From JBFLVQ01 sp040758525 (GTDB lineage: Bacteria > Acidobacteriota > Blastocatellia > Chloracidobacteriales > JADJPF01), in assembly GCA_040758525.1 (NCBI GenBank), contig JBFLVQ010000293.1, forward strand, positions 1 through 10,948: DNA of 10,948 nt, read 5' to 3'. Position numbers and translations under genes: made by a program. Below the pieces are notes generated by a model. That model did not search any database, had not been told where the DNA came from, and saw only the letters and a program-made list of their open reading frames with translations. This document shows, piece by piece, positions 1 through 10,200 of the stretch (within the stretch, counting starts at the first letter, position 1; every line of letters begins with the position of its first letter).

Positions 1-1139
1 TCAAACATTTGTACATTATCAATCTCAATATTTCCCTTATTCTTCTGTAAGGATAAATCTGTTGGGTAGTTTTCAAAGATCAGAATAGTTTCAAATAGTG
101 GTGTACCTGGTTCGACTTCACTCCACTTCTGGATTTCAAAAAGAGGACTGTACTCATACTGTCGCATCTCAACCTGCTTGGCCTGTAACTGACTTAGCCA
201 ATCAAACAGTAAAGCTTCACCAACAACCTGAATCCTTACCGGCAGAGTATTGATAAATAGCCCTACCATTGATTCTATTCCTGCCAGTTCAGGAGGGCGG
301 CCTGAAACAGTAGCACCAAAGATCACATCTGTTTCACCAGTATATCGACTTAATAGTATTGCCCAGACTCCTTCTAGAAGTGTATTAAGTGTTAGTTTAT
401 GGCGTCGTGTCAGCATACGTAGCGATGCTGTGGTTGCTGTTGATAAACGTAGCGATTGAATATCAAAGCTCTGCTCATTTGATAAGTTTTTGTTATCTAA
501 CAAAAGCCTAGTAGGTGCAGTGAAACCCTTGAGCGTTTTCCGCCAGTAGGCTTCAGCCTTTCTCATATCCTGACGTTGCAGCCATTCAATATAGTCTCGA
601 TAGGGGCGGCTCTCTGCTAACTGTAGATCTAGCCCTTGACTATATGCCTGATAAAATGCCAATACTTCCTTGAACAGGATCGTTGAACACCACCCATCCG
701 TTAAAATATGATGATAGCTCCAAATAAATTGATAGCTATCTTCACTCATCTGTATTACTACCATTCGCATCAATGGCGCTTTGGAAAGTTCAAAGCCGCG
801 ATTACGATCTTCAATAAGAGACTCTACTAGCCGCTGCTGTTGCTCAACCTTAGATAGACCTCGCCAATCCTGTTTACTAAAAGGGACTTTCACTTCTCGC
901 CCAACTACTTGATAGGGATTTTTGACACCTTCCCAAACAAAAGCTGTACGTAAAACCTGATGCCTATCCATTACTCGCTGCCAGGCCTGCTCAAAGGCCC
1001 AAATATTAAGCGCTCCATGCAGACTACAGGTCAGTTGCTCGACATACACACCAGAATTTGGAGCATAAAGTGTATGGAAAAGCATACCCTGCTGCATAGG
1101 TGTGAGGGGGTAGATGTCTTCTATTTTTTTTGTCTTCAT
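1..1139 (-). CDS. Non-ribosomal peptide synthetase, N-terminal condensation domain (C-terminus beyond window)
   Basis: The ATG at 1139-1137 opens a frame that runs without a stop to the left edge (379 complete codons). It begins MKTKKIEDIYPLTPMQQG, which is the first C-domain motif directly at the N-terminus, preceded only by a few charged residues. Further C-domain landmarks are RHQVLRTAF (C2), the catalytic HHILTDGW at residues 143-150 with second His 144 and Asp148 (C3), YRDYIEWL, GLFINTLPVR, and LFETILIFENYP near the end of the visible part. The PLTPMQQGMLFH opening and the IFENYP ending are typical of DCL condensation domains, which accept a D-configured donor. That fits the upstream protein, which ends in an epimerase. 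The start is fixed by the ATGA overlap, the Shine-Dalgarno-like AAGGTGG upstream and the lack of upstream C-domain sequence in this frame. The amino acid added by this module cannot be seen because its A domain lies outside. Confidence 0.95.
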   Translation of the reverse strand, partial: MKTKKIEDIYPLTPMQQGMLFHTLYAPNSGVYVEQLTCSLHGALNIWAFEQAWQRVMDRHQVLRTAFVWEGVKNPYQVVGREVKVPFSKQDWRGLSKVEQQQRLVESLIEDRNRGFELSKAPLMRMVVIQMSEDSYQFIWSYHHILTDGWCSTILFKEVLAFYQAYSQGLDLQLAESRPYRDYIEWLQRQDMRKAEAYWRKTLKGFTAPTRLLLDNKNLSNEQSFDIQSLRLSTATTASLRMLTRRHKLTLNTLLEGVWAILLSRYTGETDVIFGATVSGRPPELAGIESMVGLFINTLPVRIQVVGEALLFDWLSQLQAKQVEMRQYEYSPLFEIQKWSEVEPGTPLFETILIFENYPTDLSLQKNKGNIEIDNVQMF

Positions 1140-1228
1140 GAATTGAAATCCACCTTCTCAATTAAGTTGCTGAGTTCCTGCTGATCAAGTTTTGCGAGCG
1201 GAAATTTTAATGGTGTATAGTCGCTAAC
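1136..1228 (-). other. C-terminal communication (docking) tail after the epimerase
   Basis: The last ~29 residues include DYTPLKFPLAKLDQQELSNL and end with EKVDFNS. A TPxxFPLAxLxQxEL stretch after an E domain is the normal location of the donor communication (COM) segment known from synthetases such as TycA and GrsA. It would pair with the acceptor segment at the N-terminus of the next protein (MKTKKIEDIYPLTPMQQG). The position and motif are seen; the pairing is inferred. Confidence 0.6.
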
Positions 1229-4200
1229 TACAGGTGTCTGGCACTGAGCAATAAGGGTGCGCAGTGCCGTTAGAAAGCTCTCTGCAAGGCGTTCAATCGT
1301 AGCGCGCTGATGAACATTTTCACTGTAAGTCCAGGCTATCTGTAGTTCACCGCCACTTACGCTACCAATTATATCGAGTAGATAGGGCCGTTTTGCTTGA
1401 GGACTATTATAGTGTCCTATCGATTCACGAGCTGGGGTAAAGATCGCAGAACTTGATAAGACTTGATCGAATTGACCTAGATAGTTGAAGCTTATTTGAG
1501 GTTTAGGTAAGGCTTTTAGCTGTAATACAGTCTCTGCCTTGTTAAAATAACGAAGTAGCCCATAACCAATGCCGCGCTTTGGTATGGAATGTAACTGCTC
1601 TTTGATGGCATTCAATACATCCCAAGAACTACTGTTATTAATTAACTTCAGTAATACAGGAAAAGTTGATGTAAACCAGCCTACGGTTCGTGATAGATCA
1701 ATACCATCAACAATATCTTCACGACCATGTCCTTCTAGATCGATCAGCAGTACACTCTCTTTTAACCAGCCAACAAAAGCTTGAGCCAGTCCAGTTAATA
1801 ATAGATCATTGATCTGTGTGTGATAAACCTTAGGAGCTTCCTGCAGTAGAATCGCAGTTTCTGAAGCACTGAGAGAAACAGTTAAAGTACCTGCTGAAGC
1901 TTGGTTATTAAGTCCATTAGCGAAGTCAACTGGCAATGGCCGAGTCTTGTGCCAAGGCAATCTTAACCAGTAATCAAGCTCCTGCTCTAGTTCTTTAGAT
2001 TGTGCATAATTTTCCAGCTTTAGCGCCCATTGTTGATATGATGTTGTCTTAGCAGGAAGCTTTAACCCTTCATAGAGATTTAGCAAATCTTCCAGCAAGA
2101 TCCGCCAAGAGACACCATCAATAATTAAATGATGTATTACGATAAGCAATCGCCCTGACCTATCTGTACCAAGATCAAACAACACGACTCGCATCAGCGG
2201 CCCTTGTGAGAGGTTGAGACTTGCTTGTACCTCTGTAGCAGTTTGCGTAATGATCGCAGATGGCTCTGTTACTTTTGATAAATCAATAACTGTAATAGGT
2301 ATATGTGTCTCTGTATCTGCATGGAATTGCCGCCAGCTTGATTCCTCATAGACAAAACGCAATCTCAATGTATCGTGGTGTAGTAGCAATTGGTGAATGG
2401 CTTGTGCTAACAGCTCATACTCCAACTTCACCTTGACAGTCAACAGAATGGCTTGATTCCAATGGTGAACATCAATAAATTCCTGTTCAAAAAACCATTG
2501 CTGAATAGGCGTCAATGGCAATGGACCGCTAACCAAACCCTGTTCAGCTACTACCACCAGACCGTCTTGAGCTACTGTAGCCAGTTCGGCAATTGTCTGG
2601 TGTTGAAACATATGCTTGGTGGCAAAGTTAATACCGACTTGATTAGCTCTAGAAACAATCTGAATGCTAAGAATGGAATCGCCACCCAACTCAAAGAAAT
2701 TGTCGTGTACACCTACTTGCTCAATACCCAACACTTGAGTCCAAATATTGGCCAGTGCCATCTCAATGTTATTACGAGGAGCAGTATAAGTTTCTGTTTG
2801 TGCTGTCAGGTGCTGTTCTGGTGCAGGCAACGTCTGACGGTCTACTTTGCCATTAGGCGTGAGTGGCAATCTATCCAATACCACAAACGCTGCAGGAATC
2901 ATATATTCAGGCAACTTCCTTTTTAGATATACACGTAGATCGCTTATCGATACTGTTTCAGCTTGCTTGCCAACAATATATGCTACTAACCGCTTATCAC
3001 CAGGCCGATCCTCTCTTGCTATCACAACACTCTCACTCACGGCGTGATGGCCCATTAGCGCTGCTTCTATCTCTGCTAGCTCTATGCGATAGCCTTTGAT
3101 CTTTACTTGATTGTCGCGACGTCCTAGATACTCTATATTGCCATCAGCAATGTAGCGGGCCAGATCTCCTGTACGGTAGAGTCTTGTACCTGATTCTCTA
3201 CCGTATGGATTGGGAATGAATCTCTCTGCTGTCAGATCTGGTTGATTGAGATAGCCTTGTGCTAATCCTACTCCACCAATATATAACTCTCCTATTACTC
3301 CAATAGGCACAGCCTGGTGATACTCATCCAATATATAGAGCTGTGTATTTGCTATTGGTCTGCCAATCGATACCACTCCAGAACTATTATCTTCTGCCAT
3401 TACCTGATAAACAGAGCATCCTACGGTAGCTTCTGTTGGCCCATATTCATTGAAAATATTTGTCTGAGGTGAGTGTTTGCGCCAATTGGTTAAACTCTCT
3501 GCTAATAATGCTTCTCCTCCTATCACTAGCGCTCTGGTAGCATCAATCATCTCTGTTGCTAGTAATTGTTGATTGAGCATATCTAGGTGAGCTGGAGTTA
3601 GCTTCACTAAGCTGAAGTTGCTCTGTTTGCTTAGCGCTTCCTTCAATCCTGTTAATCCCTCTTCTGTCCTCACGACAACAATCTGTTGACCGGTAATTAG
3701 CGGCAATAGCAGACTGGTTACTGTCAGATCAAAACTAAGCGAAGAGTGTAATGGAATGGCTTGACCTGATTGGACTGGATAAGTTTGACAGCACCAAGCA
3801 AGATAGTTAACAACACTGTGATGAGCGATCATTACCCCTTTAGGTTTACCAGTAGAACCAGAAGTATATATGACATAAGCGAGATTATTAGGGCTCACAC
3901 TGCTTATTGGACCTGAATCACTCTCTGCACTAATAATACTCCATTCACTATCTAAACATACTATCTGCGCTAAATATAATGGTAGCTCATCAGCTCGCTG
4001 CTCTTCGGTTAATATCAATGGTACACGAGCATTCTCTAGTATGTAAGTAATGCGTTCTAATGGATAACTAGGGTCAATCGGTAAGTAAGCTCCTCCTGCC
4101 TTGAGTACACCCATTATTGCTACTACCATCTCTATGGAACGCTCCAGACAGATCCCTACTAATACTTCTGGCCCTACTCCTAAGCTTATCAAGTAGTGTG

Positions 4201-7200
4201 CTAGCTGATTGGCTCTACGATTTATCTCTTGATAGCTGAGTTGTTCTTGTTCATACACTACTGCAATCGCTAATGGTGTTTGTGCTACTTGTTCTTCAAA
4301 TAGCTGATGTATACACTTGTTATATGGATACTCGACAGCAGTATTGTTCCATTCTACTAATAGCTGATGGCGCTCTGCCTCACTCAACAATGTTAATGAT
4401 GAAATGGTTTGTTGAGGATTATCTAGTGCAGCAGTAAGCAGGTTCTCAAAGTGTGCTATCATCCTGCTTATTGTTATTGATTCATAAAGGTCCGTACTAT
4501 ACTCGATTGTCCCTACCAATCCTTCTCTGCTCTCGACTAGTGATAGTGTTACATCGTATTTGGCGACATTATTGCTGACCGGTATAGGGATCAATACCAT
4601 CTCTCTCAACGCTAACTCTTCTTGTGGAGTATTGTGCAATATCAGCTTCACCTGAAACAGTGGTGTTCTGCTCAAGTCTCGTTTGGGATTTAGTTCTTCC
4701 ACCAATTTATCAAATGGCAGATCCTGATGAGCATAGGCTGCTAAAGCTACTTCTCGCACCTGCATCATTAGCTGATAAAAGCTTGTCCTACCATTCACCA
4801 TTGTTCGCATTGTTAACTGGTTGACAAAAAATCCCATCAACTCTTCTATGCCAGCATGGTTGCGATTAGCTATATCTGTCCCTACCACGATATCCTGCTG
4901 ATTGCTGTAGCGATAGAGAAGACTGTTGAATGCTGCTAGCAATGTCATAAACAGTGTTGCTCCAGCTTGCCGACTCAGTGCATTAAGCGCGGCTGTCATA
5001 CTCTTACTTAATCGTACTTGTTGATAATCACCTCGATAGCTTTGAACAGGTGGGCGTGGATGGTCTGTGGGTAACTGTAGTGTACTAATGTCAGTTAACT
5101 GCTTACGCCAATACTCAAGCTGCTTCTCCAATACCTCACCTTGCAACCATTGCCGCTGCCAATAGGCATAGTCTGCATATTGGATTGACAACTCTGTTAG
5201 TCTTAGCGATTCTCCTCGGCATAATGCTTCATACAATCCAGTAACTTCACGAATAAATATTGCCATTGACCAGCCATCAGAGATAATGTGGTGCATTACT
5301 ACCACCAACACATGCTCTGCTGCTGCTAATCTCAGTAGCTTTATTCTTAGCAATGGTGGTTGACTTAATTGGAATGGTCGGACCGTCTCTTTATTGATCA
5401 ATTTCACTACTTCTAACTCTCGCTCTTCCTCGCCTAGATGGCTTAGTGCTATCTCTGCTAGTTTTACTCTCAACTGTGCTGAGATCGCTTGCACAGCACG
5501 CCCATCTTCATTGATGAAGCTAGTGCGTAATACCTCATGACGTTTTATTATTTCATTAATACATTGCTCTAGCGTGATAGTATTGAGTGGTCCTATTAGT
5601 CTTATTACTGCAGGCACATTGTAGAAAGGGTTGTTTGGTTCTAGTTGATCAAGAAACCATAATCGCTGCTGTGCAAACGAGAGTGGTAACTCTTTATCTC
5701 TTGATATTGGCACAATTGGTAGCAACTCTAGTCCCTGCTCAGCACGTAGAGCTGCTTCTATCTGCTCTGCCAATGTGATTATTGTGGAGGCTTCGAACAG
5801 CACTCTCAATTCTAGCTCTACTTTGAACGACTCCTTGATACGAGAGATCACTTGAGTAGCCAGTAATGAATGTCCTCCTAACTCAAAGAAGTCATCCGTT
5901 ATACCTGGTTGTTTAATACTTAGCACTTGTGCCCAGATATCTACCAATACCTCTTCTACAGGTGTACGCGCAGCACGATAATCTGTCATCAATGTTGTTA
6001 TATGTTGTTCTGGTGCAGGTAGCGCACGATGATCTATTTTGCCATTGGGAGTGAGAGGCATCTTATCGAGTATGACAAATGTCGATGGCAACATATAGTC
6101 AGGTAGTTTCTGCTTGAGGTACTCTCGTAATTGTCCAGATAGTACACGGCTAGACACACTACGTGATGGATTATTGGCATACCAGCGCCATGATTGTTTG
6201 ATCTCACTTTCAGTTTTTTCAATATCTAGTTTAGGCCAAATCGATACTGCTATTGATGAAGAGACAAATAACACATCAAAGCATTCTTTCCGTTCTGACC
6301 AGCGCACTTCTACCTGATAACCGTATTCACGCCCCATTGTCCACATCTGTTCAGGATCAAGACCGTCCCCTATTTCTTGCATAGCATTAGTCAGTTCACC
6401 AGCAGTTGCTGGCCCATTTTCACACTCCAGCAATGTCAGTGCCTGCAATTCTTTCAACACTCGTGCGTTTGGTACTCCGCGTACACCCAGTATCTCTCTG
6501 CCATTGTCCATTAGTAGTTGTTGTAACCTTATCAACGTCAACTGCTCTGATTGCCAGTCGAGCCAAGGTACAGTCACACTTTCCATTGCTTTACCATTAA
6601 CGCTCAGCACCACATCATATTTGAATTTGGTAATCTCATTCGGAGTATGACCACCTTTAAGCTGTATTTGCACCTGAGTGATTTGGGGTATATGTAATGG
6701 AAGTGCGGTGAAAAAGTTCGGATTAATAATTAGATCTTTCTCTTGGGCGATGCTCTCTTGCACACGTTGCTGCAATTGCCTACAGCTTATCGAGGCTGGC
6801 ACACGATAGAGTTGTACAGATGTATGGAAGGCGCTAAGTAAAGATAGATTGCGTACTCCACCAATGAAGATATTGCCACCTTTTTTCAATAGTCCTACTG
6901 CATCCATTAACAGACGCACCAGGTAATCGATATCAGGAAAATGTTGTATCACCTCATTAATGATTATCGTATCAAACTGCTCATCCTTTAGACTGGCTAA
7001 CTCATGAGCCATACCCTGCATCAAGGTAACACTGCAATACTTCTCAACCTGCGTGTCTAATTGCTGTTGTAGATAACGCAATACTACCGCTGAGATATCC
7101 ATGCCATAATAACGCTGGCATTGTGGCGCAATTCTTAAAAGCAGTAGCCCTGTACCACACCCAATCTCAAGCACTCGTTGCGGATGTAGCGCTAGAATGC

Positions 7201-10200
7201 GCGTTACACTATCCTCAACACACTCCAGGATCTCTTTTTCTGTTAGTGGCTGACGAGTATAGCTGCTGGTCCAAACATTAAGGTTAATGCCGGTCTCAAA
7301 CATGGAGAAAGCCTGTTCTTGACTATAAAGTTGATCATAGACGGTCTGAAATTGAGTCATATGCTGAGTGACTAAAGAGACTTCATCAGACGGCTGGTAG
7401 TGGTTAAGATAGCTGGTATCCTGGACCAGATAAGCGACTAAGCTTAGTGTACTGTCTTGACCTTGATGAGCAATAACCGAGACCTGTTGCACTGCCGAAT
7501 GTTCCATTAATGCTGCTTCTATCTCTGCTAACTCGATACGATAGCCTCTAATCTTTACTTGATTGTCACAACGTCCTAGATACTCTATATTGCCATCCAC
7601 AAGATAGCGGGCTAGGTCTCCTGTACGATAGAGCTTTGTACCTGCCTCTACACTGAATGGATTGGGAATAAATCTCTCAGCAGTTAGATCGGCTCTCTTT
7701 AAATATCCACGCGCTAACCCTGCCCCACCTATATACAATTCTCCAGCTACTCCTACAGGTGTGGGTTCGAGTTTCTCATCAAGGATAAAAGCCTGTGTAT
7801 TGGCAATCGGTCGACCAATCGGCACCTTCACCCTATGGCTATCAGTAGTGCACTTATAAACAGTGCTCCACACCGTACCTTCGGTTGGTCCATACTCATT
7901 TATCAATGCTACTTCAGCAATAATCTCAAAGTGAGTAGCTACTAGCGCCTCACTACAAGGCTCTCCAGCCACAATGGCGCTACGTAAACAGAGCGGCGGT
8001 TGTTTACAAAACTCTGCTAATAAATAGGAGTAAAAAGAAGGCACCGTGAGTAGATGAGAAGCTTGATACTTGATAATACTTTGCTGTACTTGTGCAGGAT
8101 CTTTACAATAAGCTTCATTTAAGAGCAGCAGTGTGCTGCCTTGAGATAATGTACCGAAGATTACTGCTACAGAGCTATCAAAAGCAAATGAGGGAAGTAA
8201 TAGGTATCTGACAGCCATATCCTGATAGTATAGGCTGCGTGCATAAGTGGAATGGACAAGGTTTCGATGTGAAACTTCTACTCCTTTAGGTTTACCAGTA
8301 GAGCCAGAAGTATAGATAACATAAGCGAGATTATCAGGATTCACATTGGTTATTGGGTTAGTATCACTCTCTGCACTAATAATACTCCATTCACTATCTA
8401 AACATACTATCTCTGCTAAATTTTTAGATAATTCATCGGCTCGTCGCAACCTGGTCAATACCAATAGTACACGAGCATTCTCTAGTATGTAAGTAATGCG
8501 TTCTAATGGATAACTAGGGTCAATCGGTAAGTAAGCTCCTCCTGCCTTGAGTACACCCATTATTGCTACTACCATCTCTATGGAACGCTCCAGACAGATC
8601 CCTACTAATACTTCTGGCCCTACTCCTAAGCTTATCAAGTAGTGTGCTAGCTGATTGGCTCTACGATTTATCTCTTGATAGCTGAGTTGTTCTTGTTCAT
8701 ACACTACTGCAATCGCTAATGGTGTTTGTGCTACTTGTTCTTCAAATAGCTGATGTATGCACTTGTTATATGGATACTCGACAGTAGTATTGTTCCATTC
8801 TACTAATAACTGATGTCGTTCTGTCTCACTCAGCAATGGCAGTGATGAAATGGTTTGTTGAGGATTATCTAGTGCAGCAGTAAGCAGGTTCTCAAAGTGT
8901 GCTATCATCCTGCTTATTGTTATTGATTCATAAAGGTCTGTGTTATACCCAACTATCCCTGTCAACCCTTCTGTTGTTTCTGCCATTGTTAGTGTCAAAT
9001 CAAATTTTGTTACACTAACCTCTACCTCATATGGCTCTATTATCAGATCAGTTAATGCCAAGCTGACCATTGGTGTGTTCTGTAGTGCCATCATCACTTG
9101 AAATAATGGACTACGACTCATATCACGAGTTGGCTGCAACTCTTCTACTAACTTCTCGAAGGGCAGATCCTGATTGGCATATGCTGCTAGTGCTACTTCT
9201 CTCACTCGTTTGAGTAATGATAGAAATGTAATATCTCCACTCACTTGTGTACGCAGCACCAGTGTGTTAACAAAGAATCCGATCAACTCTTCTATCTCTG
9301 CTCGGTTGCGATTAGCAATGGGTGTGCCTATTGCAATATCCTTTTGTCCACTGTAGCGATATAGGAGGCAGTTAAATGCAGCCAGCAGTGTCATAAACAG
9401 AGTTGTTCCTGCTTGCCGACTCAGTGCATCAAGCGCGGCTGTCATACTCCTACTTAATCGTACTTGTTGATAATCACCTCGATAGCTTTGAATCGGTGGA
9501 CGTGGATGATCTGTCGATAACTGTAGTGTGCTAATGTCGGCTAACTGTTTACGCCAGTATCCAAGCTGATTCTCCAACACTTCACCTTGCAGCCATTCTC
9601 GTTGCCAATAGGCATAGTCTGCATATTGAATAGGTAGTGCTGGCAATGGGGATAGTTGACCGTGTATATATGCTTGATAGAGTAAACTTATCTCTCTAGT
9701 CAGTATTGCTATTGACCAACCATCTGAGATGATGTGATGCATTGTAAATAGTAGAGCATGTTTCTCCTTGTCTAACCGTAATAACTTGACCCGCAATAGT
9801 GGACTTTGTGATAGATCAAAACCAGATTGGGCTTCATCACTAGCCAATCTTAATACTTCTTGTTCTGCTTCCGACGATTCTGTTAGATCGATAACTTCAA
9901 GAGTTAAATCCATTGTTGGTGCAATGACTTGAACAGGTCGCCCATTGATAGTTTGGAAACTGGTACGCAGAGATTCATGACGTCGCACTATCTCATTGAT
10001 ACTCTCTTGTAGTGCCGCTACATTAAGCAAACCGATCAATCGCAGCACTCCAGGCAAGTTATAAAAGGAATTGTTTGACTCTAGTTGACTAAAGAACCAA
10101 AGCCTCTGTTGAGCAAATGATAGTGGCAACTCTCCTGTTCGTGAGATAATAGGTATTGGAATTGTCCACTGGTTCTGTTCCCTGCCTAGTGATTGTTCTA

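Larger units (their letters stand above)
2561..5719 (-). other. NRPS module n+2: C-A-PCP, predicted to activate asparagine
   Basis: Domain-level entry. The C domain has SFAQQRLWFL (1751-1760) and HHIISDGW (1880-1887, His1881 and Asp1885 key) and accepts the N-methylated donor. The A domain has A3 YTSGSTGKPKG (2355-2365), A5 NEYGPTEATV (2494-2503), A7 YRTGDLARY, A8 QVKIKGYRIELAE and A10 PLTPNGKVDRQTL (Lys2695). Pocket residues read by alignment to GrsA are D2401, L, T, then K (in LVKLTPAH), V and G (in LVIGGEAL), E, V and G (in NEYGPTEATVG), plus Lys. This gives DLTKVGEVGK, an established asparagine code; aspartate domains usually have H-I in place of E-V. The PCP has FFELGGDSIL with Ser2752. 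GGDS rather than GGHS is the form usually seen before an epimerase. Confidence 0.9.
5735..10162 (-). other. NRPS module n+1: C-A(N-MT)-PCP, adds an N-methylated amino acid
   Basis: Domain-level entry. The C domain opens with SFAQQRLWFF (271-280), has the catalytic HHIISDGW (398-405, His399 and Asp403 key) and belongs to the LCL style. The A domain shows A2 LKAGGAYLPIDP, A3 YTSGSTGKPKG (873-883), A5 NEYGPTEGTV (1011-1020), A7 YRTGDLARY and A8 QVKIRGYRIELAE. It is then interrupted by the methyltransferase and resumes at A9/A10, PLTPNGKIDHRAL (1625-1637, Lys1631). Aligned by eye to the GrsA phenylalanine domain, the pocket reads D-S-A-T-I-A-E-V-W plus Lys. This shares the T/A positions with some aromatic codes but is not one I can assign. 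The PCP has FFELGGHSLL with Ser1688. The module should form the bond between L-X and an N-methylated L residue. Confidence 0.93.

Noticed and set aside
1..1139. A thioesterase or other release domain at the end of the pathway
   Set aside because: No GxSxG-type thioesterase region or reductase is visible; the left-edge gene is the beginning of another synthetase.
960..1184. Plus-strand open frame crossing the junction of the two NRPS genes
   Set aside because: Both strands' evidence favours the minus-strand C domain and E-domain tail; the plus-strand product is unlike any family I know and starts inside antisense C-domain code.
2453..2926. Plus-strand open frame of 157 codons, the longest opposite the NRPS
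   Set aside because: It lies antisense to conserved PCP, E and A10 coding sequence, its translation shows no recognisable domain, and I saw no clear ribosome site; it is a shadow of the real gene.
6034..6222. Small minus-strand open frame overlapping the N-MT to A9 region
   Set aside because: It is in a different frame from the intact NRPS, which continues through it with A9/A10 motifs, so no frameshift or separate gene is implied.
6161..7399. The methyltransferase insert as a foreign element that breaks the A domain
   Set aside because: Placement between A8 and A9 is the normal architecture of N-methylating NRPS modules and the frame is unbroken.
4021..8938. The long direct repeats as an insertion sequence, phage attachment site or CRISPR
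   Set aside because: Both copies are in frame within homologous NRPS domains at a constant module spacing, with no inverted ends, transposase or spacer pattern; module duplication or conversion explains them.
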